A program made the translations under genes and the position numbers. 64,000 bases of DNA from an uncultured Treponema sp. (GTDB lineage: Bacteria > Spirochaetota > Spirochaetia > Treponematales > Treponemataceae): assembly GCA_946615905.1 (NCBI GenBank), contig CAMOIE010000010.1, positions 47,978 through 111,977 on the forward strand, given 5' to 3'. Of this stretch, positions 42,255-52,589 are shown one piece after another. Every line of letters starts with the position of its first letter. Within the stretch, counting starts at the first letter, position 1. The notes below the pieces were generated by a model. It had not been told where the DNA came from and did no database searches. It was given only the letters and a program-made list of their open reading frames with translations.

Positions 42255-44947
42255 GAATCAAATCAGCAAAATCCCTAAAGCAATTTGCCTCCCTCTTAAT
42301 CTTAACTGCTGCCGCCCTGATTTTCTCATCATGCGAAATAGCTGACTCAAGTCCTGAAGAATATCTGCGGAATTACGGATACATCGCAGAAGTCACTAGT
42401 GCCACTTTGAAGCCTGCTGACACAAGCTATTCCTACGGAATTTCTTCTGACGGCGCGGTGAACATTCCTTCCGGCACAGACTGGACTGTAACATTCGACA
42501 TTTCAAATGATGGCGACTTTCCCCTCAGGATAGATCTTTCTTTTCCTGATGGCAGCAAAGCCCACGCAGAAACAAAGGTCATCACAAGCACAGATTCTGA
42601 CGGCAACCAGACAAGCACAAGCGAAGCGGGAAACTGCACCTTCACGAAAATCTCAAATACAAAGGCAACTTTGGTGTTATCGGACAGTCTGCTTTCCGAC
42701 ATAGACGGCACGGATGACTACAATATCTCGCCGACCCTGACCCTTTACAAGGCGGATGACAATTCACCGCAAAGCAAATACACGCTTGCCCTAAAGTGCA
42801 ATACCGCACCTGGAAGCCCAAGCGCAGTCAGCCAAATGTATTCAGATTCTTCCTCATCAATCAACGAGCGGCAGGTTATCTGCTTTGACTTACCGCCACT
42901 GGCAAGCGATGTAACCCAGCTCACCGTAAGTGCAAATGGCCAGACCCACCATTACGACATTTCAGCCGGAGTCCCAGCGGCAAGGGCAGGCGACACATGG
43001 ACTTTACAGACCTCCTCCCCAAGCGGACTTTCATCAACGATTTCCGGAGAAAGCGCAAGTGCCACGACCTACTACCTAGTGACAAACATAGACAATCTGA
43101 CCAGCCTCCCGATTTTTATGGTCACGCTGACTTTGACAGATTCATTAGGACTTTCAACTTCCGTCCAGATTCCGTCAAAAGAACTCAAACTGACAAAGCC
43201 GACTTCCACAATCAGTGCAAGTGAAACAAACACGGACGAACAGGACTATGTTGAATTTGTAATCAATGCGCCGTCAAACAACTCTGCGGCCACAATCAAC
43301 TACGTCCTTAAGAATTCAAGCGGCGACTTGATTGCCGACATTTCAGGAAGCACTTCAAGACATGCAGGAACAACCACATTCCGCCTCTATCCAAAAACTG
43401 ACGGAACTACAGAAATCTACACCCTCTCGACATGCTACGCAAGCGCAAGCGGCTGGCAGGATTCGGCAGATGCTGCAACCGACATCGGGGCAAGCGGAAA
43501 CATAAGCGTGACAGGAACAACTCTAGCAAGCCCGACTTCAAATTTAAGCAGCTTCTCAACGGGTGCAAGCGGCAGTATGGACTATAAGGTCAGCGGGCCG
43601 GAAGGCAGCACAATCGTCTACGAAGTCACAAAGACTGTCGTAAGCGACTCATCGACATCAAGCAGCCTCAACGAAAACGGCTCAACAGAAAGTCCCGCGA
43701 CAATCAGGCTGACTCCAGCGCACTCACAGTCGGTCACGTCACATGCGGAAAAGACCTACCACAAGAACTCAAGCGACCTGACGGAAAGCGACTTCAATTT
43801 CGTCGGAATTTACATTTCCCCAAGCGGAGACGATAATAGCGGAGACGGAAGCCAGACTAAACCTTTCAAAAACTTGAAAAAGGCAATCTGGAATTTCACG
43901 ACTTACGCCTCGCCCTTCAACGTTGTCTACGTTCTTTCGGACATGACTGAGACCGCCGGAATCGGAGACATCAACTGGAGCGGCGAAACTGCGATTGCCG
44001 GTAGCAAGGCTGGCGTTTACGGGAACCCTGTCACAATCTATGCGAACACAAGTAGCGACTCCCTCCTTTATATCACAGGTAGCCAGAATTTCAGACTGAA
44101 CAGTATAAATTTCAGGCAGTCAAGCTCCGTCCCCAACGAATACGCTGTAATCAACATCGCAAGCGGAGGCTCAGCGGCTCTGACAGACTGCTCATTCAGT
44201 GGAATCACCGCAAAAGGCGTAAGCGCAATCGCAAATGGCGGCGGTACCCTGATTTTAAGGAACACATCAATCACCGGCAATAGCACTGTCCTAAACTCAA
44301 GCGGCTGGTCAAATGCGGCAGTCTACTTAAAGAGCGGAAGTTCTGCCTCTTTGTCTGGCACAATCAAAGTCAGCGGAAACAGGGACGTAAACGGAGAACT
44401 GAACAACATCTTCATCGAAAGCGGCGTTCTGCTCAACATTTACGAAAGCATCGCAGGCTCCTCAATCGGAATCAGCACGGAAACATCACCAACCGCAAGC
44501 AGCCCTGTGACCTTTACGAGCGGATATTCAACAGTCTGTGGCACAACAGCCCCGTCAACGTATTTCACAAGCGACAGCGGCAAAGTTGTCGCATTCAACA
44601 CAGGCTCCACAGAGGCAATTTTGACTACAAGTGGCTCATCAGGTGCCATCACGATCGACACACCGGAAGAGGCAGTCACCCTGAGCTACACACCGACAAG
44701 CGCAAGTGCCGGAAGCAGCAGCACAATCACGTTCACAGCGACGAACGCTGACGGAGACGACATAACTTCCGACATAACATTCAGCATCGAGCTTTATTAC
44801 GGAATAACAAGCACAGGAAATAGCTCCTCCACGAATTCAATCACGATTCCGGCAAGCTATCCTGCAGGAACCTACGTACTGCATGTCACTGCGACTTACG
44901 AGGGCACAAGCTACTCAAGCAGTGCGAATGTAACTTTGACGGATTGA
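42251..44947 (+). CDS. Large beta-helix surface lipoprotein 1
   Basis: 898 residues. The signal peptide has lipobox FSSC. Beta-sandwich modules fill residues ~30-510, then the lead-in IYISPSGDDNSGDGSQTKPF marks a DUF1565-type entry into a right-handed beta-helix (~525-800, with rungs such as FRLNSINFRQSS and AALTDCSFSGITA). A C-terminal Ig-like module (~805-898) follows. Very rich in Ser, Thr and Gly. ATG overlaps the barrel gene's stop (ATGA), so it is translated in the same operon. Exposed adhesin or glycan-binding role is an inference. Confidence 0.75.
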   Translation: MRIKSAKSLKQFASLLILTAAALIFSSCEIADSSPEEYLRNYGYIAEVTSATLKPADTSYSYGISSDGAVNIPSGTDWTVTFDISNDGDFPLRIDLSFPDGSKAHAETKVITSTDSDGNQTSTSEAGNCTFTKISNTKATLVLSDSLLSDIDGTDDYNISPTLTLYKADDNSPQSKYTLALKCNTAPGSPSAVSQMYSDSSSSINERQVICFDLPPLASDVTQLTVSANGQTHHYDISAGVPAARAGDTWTLQTSSPSGLSSTISGESASATTYYLVTNIDNLTSLPIFMVTLTLTDSLGLSTSVQIPSKELKLTKPTSTISASETNTDEQDYVEFVINAPSNNSAATINYVLKNSSGDLIADISGSTSRHAGTTTFRLYPKTDGTTEIYTLSTCYASASGWQDSADAATDIGASGNISVTGTTLASPTSNLSSFSTGASGSMDYKVSGPEGSTIVYEVTKTVVSDSSTSSSLNENGSTESPATIRLTPAHSQSVTSHAEKTYHKNSSDLTESDFNFVGIYISPSGDDNSGDGSQTKPFKNLKKAIWNFTTYASPFNVVYVLSDMTETAGIGDINWSGETAIAGSKAGVYGNPVTIYANTSSDSLLYITGSQNFRLNSINFRQSSSVPNEYAVINIASGGSAALTDCSFSGITAKGVSAIANGGGTLILRNTSITGNSTVLNSSGWSNAAVYLKSGSSASLSGTIKVSGNRDVNGELNNIFIESGVLLNIYESIAGSSIGISTETSPTASSPVTFTSGYSTVCGTTAPSTYFTSDSGKVVAFNTGSTEAILTTSGSSGAITIDTPEEAVTLSYTPTSASAGSSSTITFTATNADGDDITSDITFSIELYYGITSTGNSSSTNSITIPASYPAGTYVLHVTATYEGTSYSSSANVTLTD

Positions 44948-44982
44948 CAATGAAAAAGTAAAATAGGAGCTGTCTGACGGAA

Positions 44983-47307
44983 ATGAAAAAAAGCTTATTT
45001 TTTCTCGCATTTTTACTTTTCTCCCTTCTATCCTGCAAGCAGATTGTCTCCGGGGAATCCGAAAGTCAGGAAGCAATCTCTGGGCAGACTTCAGGCGCAG
45101 CTGTTTTCCTGAACGGCAGGATCGTCTGCTCTGGCGAGTTAGACCAGACCGTCTCACAAAGCCCCTCTATTATTTCAATTTTTTCTTCGCAGTCAAATTC
45201 TGCCGATTCATCAACTTCGGCAGAATCAACCCGCACGGCTTTTCCCACAAAACCGACAGGATATACACTAAAAGTCTCGGCGAAAAATTCTGCATCGGCG
45301 GCAACAGTGGAAGGCACGGTCGAAAGTCAGGACTACAGAATAGAGCTTTCACCCGGCAGCTGGACTGTAACGGGTGAAGCCTCTGACTCGGACGGAAAGG
45401 TGATTTTAAAAAAGTCAGTTGCCCTCACAATCTCAAATGAGATGAAGAGTCAGGATTTAGAGTTGAACTATTATAAGGATTCGACAGTTACAGGCTCCAT
45501 CGCACTTCCGCTCGCATGGGACTCCACGACAGGAATCAACAGGCTTGTGGTCAGCAAAAATGGGAGCGACTTGCCAGCAATCGACTTAAGCGGACTTAGT
45601 ACATACACATATTCAGAAAGCAACGTCTCCCCAGGATCAAGCAGGCTGGTCTTCAAATTCTACAAGGACGACGAGCTTCTATATATATGCGATGAAATGG
45701 TGAACGTCTACTCGAACATGACGACCGACTCATTCTACGGGTCTTCCTATGTCTCTGGAAAGAAAATCAACGTGACCCAGGATTTGATAGACGCGCTTGC
45801 CATAAGCGAGATTTACGTCAATTCTTCAGGCTCGGACTCAAATAACGGAAGCTACTTTGCCCCTGTAAAAACATTCAGCAAGGCATTGGCACTCGTAAAC
45901 GAAAGCCCACTCACAAACCTTTCAATCCACGTGCAGAGTAACGCCAGTATGACAGAAGCCTGCTCAATTCCAACGGGAAAGACAGTGAAAATTCTCGGAG
46001 AAAACGCAAGCTCCCTCTATAAATTGAGTGGAGCCTCCTTTGCACTGGAATCAAGGGCGACAAGCCTCACTGTGAAAAATGTCAATTTTGACGGATTCGG
46101 AGGAATAACAATCGCAGCGGGAACTGCCGAAATCGAGAATTCAAAAATCACGGGCGGAACTTCCTCTATCTCAGGCGGGGGAATCAAAGTCAACTCCGGT
46201 ACAAGCCTCACTGGAACATCGCTGATAGTCAGCGGCTGCAGAGCCGAAATCCAGGGCGGCGGAATATTCTCGCAGGGAACGCTAAAGCTCAATAAATGCG
46301 AGATTTCAGGCTGCTCGTCAGGCTCCACAACGAGCGGCTACGCAGGCGGATTGTACGTTGCTGGCGGAAGCGCGACCTTGAAAGGCTGCACCATCGGAAA
46401 CTCAAACTCGTCATTCTCCGGCGGAGGAATCTACATCGGTGCCAGTGGAAGCTGCCAAATTCTGGACTATGAGGACGATGACGGAACGATTACCCACAGC
46501 AGAATCTTGCAAAACACATCGGCAAACAACTCCGCACGGTCCGCAGGAATCTACAACGCAGGAACTCTCGATGCTGAAAAGGCTGAATTCACAGGGAACG
46601 CAGGAAACGCCATTTACACAATCGGAACTACAACTTTGACAGGCTGCTCATTCTCCGAAAATACGCCATACGGAATTTACATGACGACCAAAAGCATAAC
46701 TCTGGGCGGAAGCACGAAAATCAGCGATGGAATCTACATAGCAAAAAATACCATCAACGTTATCACGGACTCCACTTTTGCCCTTGCAAATGCAGGCGAA
46801 AAAATCGCCTTGACTCCCAACATCGGCTCTGGAGCCGACCAATTCGTCCTGGGAGACACAATCATCGACGGCTCGGCCTCCGGCATGAGCGATGATGACC
46901 TTTCGGCATGGTTCACTCTCTCAGATGAAATCGACCATGCCGCATACAAGATTAAATATGAATCAAGCGGGAATCTTGGAATTTTAGGACAGACTACTGC
47001 CGATGGCACAATCAACGTTGACGATCCGAGCGACAATCTGACCATTTCAGTCAACAGCACAAGCGTAAGCGCAGGAAGCCTGACAGTCAGCGTTAGCGCA
47101 ACGGATGAAAATGGAGACGCAATAGCCTCTAGCGAAATCACATGGAGCCTAACCCTCTGCTATGCAAACGAGGAGACCGGAACGACTAGCAACACGAATT
47201 CAATCACATTCGAGTCAGCCTATCCCGCAGGAATCTACACGCTGGAAGTCAGTGCAAGATACGGCGGCCTGACATACACAAGCACGTTCGACATAACGAA
47301 GGAATAG
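44983..47307 (+). CDS. Large beta-helix surface lipoprotein 2
   Basis: 774 residues; lipobox LLSC in MKKSLFFLAFLLFSLLSCK. A variable Ser-rich segment is followed by a beta-sandwich (~120-260) ending VNVYSNMTTDSFYGSS, the entry motif IYVNSSGSDSNNGSYFAPVK, a right-handed beta-helix (~300-660, rungs with SGGGIKVNSGT and GGGIYIGASG), and a C-terminal module like that of lipoprotein 1. It shares the VNVYSN and entry motifs with lipoprotein 3: tandem paralogues. An AGGAG 13 bases from ATG is too far for an ideal ribosome site; coupling is likely. Confidence 0.75.
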   Translation: MKKSLFFLAFLLFSLLSCKQIVSGESESQEAISGQTSGAAVFLNGRIVCSGELDQTVSQSPSIISIFSSQSNSADSSTSAESTRTAFPTKPTGYTLKVSAKNSASAATVEGTVESQDYRIELSPGSWTVTGEASDSDGKVILKKSVALTISNEMKSQDLELNYYKDSTVTGSIALPLAWDSTTGINRLVVSKNGSDLPAIDLSGLSTYTYSESNVSPGSSRLVFKFYKDDELLYICDEMVNVYSNMTTDSFYGSSYVSGKKINVTQDLIDALAISEIYVNSSGSDSNNGSYFAPVKTFSKALALVNESPLTNLSIHVQSNASMTEACSIPTGKTVKILGENASSLYKLSGASFALESRATSLTVKNVNFDGFGGITIAAGTAEIENSKITGGTSSISGGGIKVNSGTSLTGTSLIVSGCRAEIQGGGIFSQGTLKLNKCEISGCSSGSTTSGYAGGLYVAGGSATLKGCTIGNSNSSFSGGGIYIGASGSCQILDYEDDDGTITHSRILQNTSANNSARSAGIYNAGTLDAEKAEFTGNAGNAIYTIGTTTLTGCSFSENTPYGIYMTTKSITLGGSTKISDGIYIAKNTINVITDSTFALANAGEKIALTPNIGSGADQFVLGDTIIDGSASGMSDDDLSAWFTLSDEIDHAAYKIKYESSGNLGILGQTTADGTINVDDPSDNLTISVNSTSVSAGSLTVSVSATDENGDAIASSEITWSLTLCYANEETGTTSNTNSITFESAYPAGIYTLEVSARYGGLTYTSTFDITKE

Positions 47308-47315
47308 TCAATAAG

Positions 47316-50102
47316 ATGAAAGCGATAAAGGCGATGAAAAAAATTTTATACAGTCTCTGCAAAGGATTTTTTCTCCTGATTCTCTCCTCAGCCTTGATTT
47401 CCTGTCCTGGAATCACAGGTTCTTCTGGAGAAACAAGTCAAATAAGTCAGCCGGCCTCCGCGACAAAAGGCTCTGGCATAAAACCCGCCGTCAGACTCGC
47501 AAATCCGGTCAACTTGAGCGGAAGACTTTCCACGCAGGATCAGTCTTCCTCAAGGTCAGCTTTTCCTTCATCACCAGACCTTGCAGACCTCTACTATGAT
47601 GTCAGCGCAGTTCACGCGGCAAATTCATCATACACATCAACTGGCCATGTCACAAAGGGAACGGGAGCTAGCTATTCGATAGTCCTTTTGTATTCTGGAA
47701 CTTGGAATATCACAATAACCGCCTACTCAGACTCAGGCAAGACAAAGAAAGTCCTTACGGCAAGCAGTGAAATCGAAATGACAACAGAGGACAAGGAGGC
47801 CGACATCGACCTCTCATACTTTTCAAGCTCCAGCGAAAGCGGAACAGTCAGCCTGCCGATCTCATTCCCAAGCGACGCGAACATTGTCCTTGTCAATTTC
47901 AGCGGGACACTCGTCACGTCCGGTGGTGGAAGTTCCGTCCTGATTCCCTCAAGTTCAAGCTGCACACTTTCAGGAACTACATATTCCTACAACTACTCAG
48001 CCACAGTCGCACCGGGGAGCTACACTCTTACGGCGACATTCACTGACAATTCAGGCTTTCCGATTTTCAGATTCAGCGAAAGCGTGAACGTCTACTCAAA
48101 TCTGACGACTGACACTTTCAGCGGAAGCTCTTCCTACATATCATCTGGAAAAATCGCCATAACACCAGCCTTAATCGAAAAATACAGGCAGACCACGATT
48201 TACGTAAATTCAAGCGGGCTAGACACTAACTCAGGAAGCTACTTCAAGCCCAAAAAGACCCTGGCAGGAGCCGCAAGTTTGCTCGACAAAATCTACGACG
48301 GCAGCTCTGAATACACGATAATCGTACAGAGCGACATAACGGAGACGACAACAAACACAGAAATCTTACTCTCAAGCATGAGCGGACTCAAAATTCAAGG
48401 AGATGACGCGGACTCCTTCCACAAGATTACGGGCAACGGCAAGCAGCTCGTTATAGACTCGGTAAGCATCGAAAGCCTGCATTTTGACTCATTCGCAGGA
48501 ATTTTTATTTCCGGCGGGGAAGTCACAATGGAAAACTGCAAGATCACAGGTGGAACATCCGCAACCAATGGAGGAGGAATCAGCATAGGCTCTCAAGGCT
48601 CCCTAACGGCAGAAAATCTTGAGATTTCCTCATGCAGCGCAGAAAACGGAGGCGGAATCTCAGTCGAAGGGACTGGAACAGACGCAAATGGAGTCTCAAA
48701 CACAGCGACCGCAAACCTTACAAACTGCACTATAAGCGGCTGTACGGCTACAACATCCGGCGGCGGAATCTACGCAAGTGGCGAACATGCGACAGTCACA
48801 CTGACAGGCTGCACACTAGAGTCGAACACAGCTGGCAAGGGGGGCGGAATCTACACATTGACTTCCCTTGCGATTTCAGACGGCACAATAAAAGAGAACG
48901 AAGCCATGGTAGGTGGAGGCGTATACCTTGACAGCAGCGAAGCAGGAACTGCTATCTCTTCAACGATGACAGACGGTCTGATTTCAGAAAACACTGCGAC
49001 TGTTGCAGGCGGCGGAATCTATATCAGTGGCGACTCCGAATTTACGATGTCAGGCGGTGCAGTAGTCAAAAACACGGCAGGAAGCAGCTCTGGCACGGAA
49101 TGTTACGGAGGAGGAATTTTCTCTGCCGGACTTCTCAAAATCTCAGGAGGACTGATAGCAGAGAACACGGTCTTAGGTCCTTCCTCAATGACAGGCGGAG
49201 GAGGTGGAGTCTGCCTGAACAAAAACTCCTCGGCTTCCACTTCGGAGGCGGAAATCTCAGGCGGGACAATCGGTGGCGGCTCTTACGGCGGACTTGCATA
49301 CTCAGGCAACTCTGTCGGCTACGGCTACGGCGGCGGAATCGCAACTTTCGGTGCGAATATCAGCATGACCGGCGGCACTGTCGGCGGAAACTCTTCAACG
49401 AACGGCAACTCGGCAAAAGTCGGAGCGGGAATCTACTTGAATTACCGTTCTGCCGATGACGGTCTGATAAATCCGGCACTCACAATCTCAAGCGATGCAG
49501 TAAGCATAAAATACAACTCCTCAAGTCAATGGGGCGGTGGAATTGCGGCGGATGCAGGCGCGGTGTACATGCAGGCAGGTTCGATAAGTTACAACTCAGC
49601 TGCGTCAACTTCCGCATCCATACCTGTGTGCGGAGGAGGAATCTACAATTACGGTGCGGAGGTAAATGTAAGCGGAACTGCGAAAATAAGCGGAAACACA
49701 ATAAACTCCTCTGGAATTGCGCTTGGTGGCGGAATCTACGTATACAACAGCGGCACAATCAATTTCACAGGAGGGAGCATCCTCTCCAATGAAATCAACG
49801 GCCTCTCGTCACAGGGGGGCGGAATCTACTCAACAGGAACAACAAACTTGGCATCCGGAAAAATCAACAACAACAAGGTAACGGGAAGCGGAATTGCACA
49901 TGGCGGAGGATTCTCTGTCAGAAACGGAAACTGCCAATTCATAGACTACAACGTAGAGACAACAGGAAACACTGCCGAAACCGGTGCACAATACTACATA
50001 GCAGACGACAGCTCTCTGGGATATTCAGTGTCTTTAACAGGAACCATCAACGGAACCGTCTACAACTATGAGATTCTTTCTACAACATTAATTAAAGATT
50101 AA
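47316..50102 (+). CDS. Large beta-helix surface lipoprotein 3
   Basis: 928 residues; lipobox LISC. The N-terminal module ends VNVYSNLTTDTFSGSS, then entry motif IYVNSSGLDTNSGSYFKPKK and a long right-handed beta-helix (~390-900) with about 15 rungs centred on GGGIY/GGGIS, usually preceded by a small or polar residue. This resembles the GGAI/FxxN logic of chlamydial Pmp and other polymorphic adhesins. Unlike its two neighbours it lacks the C-terminal Ig-like module. ATG 47316 has AAGGAA from the previous gene's end upstream; ATG 47334 is an alternative. Last gene of the unit. Confidence 0.75.
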   Translation: MKAIKAMKKILYSLCKGFFLLILSSALISCPGITGSSGETSQISQPASATKGSGIKPAVRLANPVNLSGRLSTQDQSSSRSAFPSSPDLADLYYDVSAVHAANSSYTSTGHVTKGTGASYSIVLLYSGTWNITITAYSDSGKTKKVLTASSEIEMTTEDKEADIDLSYFSSSSESGTVSLPISFPSDANIVLVNFSGTLVTSGGGSSVLIPSSSSCTLSGTTYSYNYSATVAPGSYTLTATFTDNSGFPIFRFSESVNVYSNLTTDTFSGSSSYISSGKIAITPALIEKYRQTTIYVNSSGLDTNSGSYFKPKKTLAGAASLLDKIYDGSSEYTIIVQSDITETTTNTEILLSSMSGLKIQGDDADSFHKITGNGKQLVIDSVSIESLHFDSFAGIFISGGEVTMENCKITGGTSATNGGGISIGSQGSLTAENLEISSCSAENGGGISVEGTGTDANGVSNTATANLTNCTISGCTATTSGGGIYASGEHATVTLTGCTLESNTAGKGGGIYTLTSLAISDGTIKENEAMVGGGVYLDSSEAGTAISSTMTDGLISENTATVAGGGIYISGDSEFTMSGGAVVKNTAGSSSGTECYGGGIFSAGLLKISGGLIAENTVLGPSSMTGGGGGVCLNKNSSASTSEAEISGGTIGGGSYGGLAYSGNSVGYGYGGGIATFGANISMTGGTVGGNSSTNGNSAKVGAGIYLNYRSADDGLINPALTISSDAVSIKYNSSSQWGGGIAADAGAVYMQAGSISYNSAASTSASIPVCGGGIYNYGAEVNVSGTAKISGNTINSSGIALGGGIYVYNSGTINFTGGSILSNEINGLSSQGGGIYSTGTTNLASGKINNNKVTGSGIAHGGGFSVRNGNCQFIDYNVETTGNTAETGAQYYIADDSSLGYSVSLTGTINGTVYNYEILSTTLIKD

Positions 50103-50160
50103 AATGTATAGTGATTGGCGGTAAGGTCTAATAGAGGCCCCTCCTGGTCGCGATGTCTTC

Positions 50161-50195
50161 ATAAAAAATCCCGCCCCTGACTTAGGAGCGGGATT
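50161..50195 (-). terminator. Terminator of the phosphofructokinase gene
   Basis: Stem AATCCCGC/GCGGGATT (50167-50174 with 50188-50195), extended by CC/GG pairs, followed on the minus strand by TTTT. It may also stop transcripts arriving from lipoprotein 3. Confidence 0.8.
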
Positions 50196-50217
50196 GAGTC
50201 AGCAGGACTGGCTAAAT

Positions 50218-51624
50218 TTATTTTGCCTTTTCCTCAACTTTCTTTTCTTCATCTTCTTGCTGCTGATGCAGGCGTTCGATTGCAGCGTTGATATTATTGA
50301 CCATGAGAATCGGCTGACGGGTAGCGTCCAAAGCATCACGCCAGAGGGCACCTTCCGGGTCAACCTTGTTGCGCTTCATTGTGACGAGATTTGTCGGAAT
50401 GTAGACGTACTTGTCGTGAACCAGGCCGACTACGCACTTGGTCTTTCCGGCCATTGCAGCGTGGGCAGCGTTGTTGCCCAGACGTTCGCAGTAAATAGAG
50501 TCGTTTGCCGTACAGACAGCAGAACGAATCTGGTAGCTTGGGTCAACGTATTTTAAGTTCACATGAATCTTCTTGTTCTTAAAATGCTCATTGATTTTGT
50601 CGCAGAGGTAAGTTCCGATGTCAGCCAGCTTTATGTTGCCGGAAGCATCCTTTTCACCGGTCGCTTTTAAAAGTTCCTGTCCAGCACCCTCAGCGACTAC
50701 GATTACCGCATGATGACGCTCACGGATTCTCTTTTCCAAATGGGCAAGGAATCCGTTGGGACCGTCCAAATCAAATGGAATTTCTGGGATAAGGCAGAAG
50801 TTGGCCTCGTGGCTTGCCAAAGCGGTAGCCGTTGCGATAAAGCCTGACTCGCGTCCCATGAGCTTTACGACACCGATTCCGTTAATCTGGGAATGAGCCT
50901 CCATGTGGATTGCAGCCACGGCTTCCTTTGCGTGTTGAACTGCCGTCTCGAATCCGAATGACCGGTCGAGGAAGAGAAGGTCGTTGTCAACGGTTTTGGG
51001 GATTCCTATTACGGAAACTTTAAGACCCCGCTTTTCGATTTCGTTCGCGACATCGAGGGCACCCCTCTGGGTTCCGTCACCGCCGATGATAAAGAGCATA
51101 TTTATAGAAAGAGACTCTACGCAGTCGACGATTTCCTGAACTCTCTGGCCGCCTCCGCGGGAAGTTCCGAGGAAAGAGCCACCGATTTTGTGGATGTCAT
51201 CGACAAGGGAGGGAACAAGGTCGATTGTGTCAAAGCCTTCATCGGAGAAAAAGCCCTTAAAACCGAAGCGGAAGCCCTTGATTCTGCGGACTCCGTAGCG
51301 GTAGTAAAGTGTGCGGACAACAGCGCGGATAACATCGTTCAAACCTGGGCAGAGGCCTCCGCAAGTGCAGATTCCAGCAGTGACATGAGCCGGGTTGAAG
51401 TAAATATTCTCGCGGGGGCCGGCCTTTTGCATCAGGTTAGCCTTTGTGCATGTGTTTGACTCGTCAGAATCCTCAAAAACATTAACCTTGTAGCGGACAA
51501 AAGATGTATCTTTGACATAATTCGCACGGAAATCCCCGTGTTTTGTTGAAAGTTCAATTGGGGACTTGATGCGGCAAGGGCCAAGCTGCTCTATCGTAAA
51601 ATCCATTTTATCTTCAAAACTCAT
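50218..51624 (-). CDS. pfk: 6-phosphofructokinase, plant/long-clade type
   Basis: 468 residues from ATG 51624 (GAGG upstream); the longer frame to 51675 adds an unlikely basic extension. Glycolytic phosphorylation of fructose-6-phosphate. Motifs: [31 protein letters not shown] and MGRESGFIA. The residue equivalent to E. coli 104 is Gly (GGDGT) and 124 is Lys (PKT), the combination of ATP-dependent plant-type enzymes; PPi enzymes carry Asp at 104. So ATP is the likely donor. A ~70-residue N-terminal extension precedes the catalytic core. Single gene with its own terminator. Confidence 0.92.
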   Translation of the reverse strand: MSFEDKMDFTIEQLGPCRIKSPIELSTKHGDFRANYVKDTSFVRYKVNVFEDSDESNTCTKANLMQKAGPRENIYFNPAHVTAGICTCGGLCPGLNDVIRAVVRTLYYRYGVRRIKGFRFGFKGFFSDEGFDTIDLVPSLVDDIHKIGGSFLGTSRGGGQRVQEIVDCVESLSINMLFIIGGDGTQRGALDVANEIEKRGLKVSVIGIPKTVDNDLLFLDRSFGFETAVQHAKEAVAAIHMEAHSQINGIGVVKLMGRESGFIATATALASHEANFCLIPEIPFDLDGPNGFLAHLEKRIRERHHAVIVVAEGAGQELLKATGEKDASGNIKLADIGTYLCDKINEHFKNKKIHVNLKYVDPSYQIRSAVCTANDSIYCERLGNNAAHAAMAGKTKCVVGLVHDKYVYIPTNLVTMKRNKVDPEGALWRDALDATRQPILMVNNINAAIERLHQQQEDEEKKVEEKAK

Positions 51625-51737
51625 AAAGTAACCTCGTCCTTTTATTTTAAACCGAAAGAGCCGAAATCGCAACAAAGTTTAAGATATTTTTTTTAAATTA
51701 CCGTTTAATCTTGAAGACTTATGCCACCTGAGGCGGC

Positions 51738-52589
51738 TCATTCCTTTACAATCGGATTACGACAGATATCCATATAAGGAGCAGCCGCAATCCGAATGGC
51801 TTCCTCCGCCTTAAGCATAACAGTCTCAAAACGGACATCGTTTTTGCTATTCAAAATCCGTCTGGCCTCATTGCTGGCGACGATGGCAAGTTCTGTGTTC
51901 ACGTTTATCTTGCAAATGCCGGTCTTAATAGCTTTGGCAAGCTGTTCATCGGGAATTCCTGTTGAACCGTGCAGGACAAGAGGCAGTCTGACTGCACTTT
52001 CAATTTCTGCCAAGCGCTCAAAATTCAGCTTTGGTTTATCCTTATACAGACCATGCGCATTGCCGATGGAAACAGCCAGTGAGTCAATGCGGACTGCTTC
52101 TGTGAGCTGCACTGCCTCCTCAACACTTGTGTAGCGCAGAAGGCTTTTGTCTTCAATAGATTCGCCGGTCTCAGGATTCATACCACCAAGTTCCGCTTCC
52201 AGACTGACATCAGAATTTACGGCATAGTCCGCCGCAATCCTAAGATTCGATATATTTTCCTCAAGTGGCAGAAGGGAGCCGTCATACATAACAGATGTAA
52301 AACCTGAATCTATAGCGGCCTTAAGATTATTAAGATTTTTACAATGATCGAGGTGAAGACAAACTGGGCAAGGAACCTCATTTGCAAGAGTCTCAACCAA
52401 ACTGTGAATCACAGAAAAGGATGCATGGTCAAGATATTTTTCGCCAAAGGCCAATATCACCGGAGAATTGTAATGAGCCGCCACAGCAAGGATTGCTCGT
52501 GCCGTCTCCAGATTATATATGTTGAAAGCGGGAATTGCATTTTTTTTCGAAAGACAGTCTTTCAACAATTGTCTGCTGTTTATGAGCAT
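51738..52589 (-). CDS. Class II (zinc) fructose-bisphosphate-type aldolase, KbaY/GatY-like
   Basis: 283 residues. Zn- and substrate-binding elements: CLHLDHCKNL, SVMYDGSLLP, EAELGGMNPE, VSIGNAHGLYK with a metal His, LVLHGSTGIPDE, and KINVNTEL. Family members cleave phosphorylated ketoses or keto-acids to DHAP plus an aldehyde or acid. It overlaps the acid-sugar kinase gene by ten bases. The kinase-aldolase pairing is also found as one polypeptide in plants (At1g18270-type fusions), so it probably cleaves the kinase product. Last gene of the nine-gene operon. Confidence 0.88.
   Translation of the reverse strand: MLINSRQLLKDCLSKKNAIPAFNIYNLETARAILAVAAHYNSPVILAFGEKYLDHASFSVIHSLVETLANEVPCPVCLHLDHCKNLNNLKAAIDSGFTSVMYDGSLLPLEENISNLRIAADYAVNSDVSLEAELGGMNPETGESIEDKSLLRYTSVEEAVQLTEAVRIDSLAVSIGNAHGLYKDKPKLNFERLAEIESAVRLPLVLHGSTGIPDEQLAKAIKTGICKINVNTELAIVASNEARRILNSKNDVRFETVMLKAEEAIRIAAAPYMDICRNPIVKE

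Noticed and set aside
44948..44982. Three-codon mini-ORF (ATG AAA AAG TAA) before lipoprotein 2
   Set aside because: Too short to judge; it could be a chance remnant of a start region, and no supporting ribosome site is present.
48530..49950. Tandem DNA repeat in lipoprotein 3
   Set aside because: The repetition is at protein level (beta-helix rungs); the DNA units vary in length and sequence.
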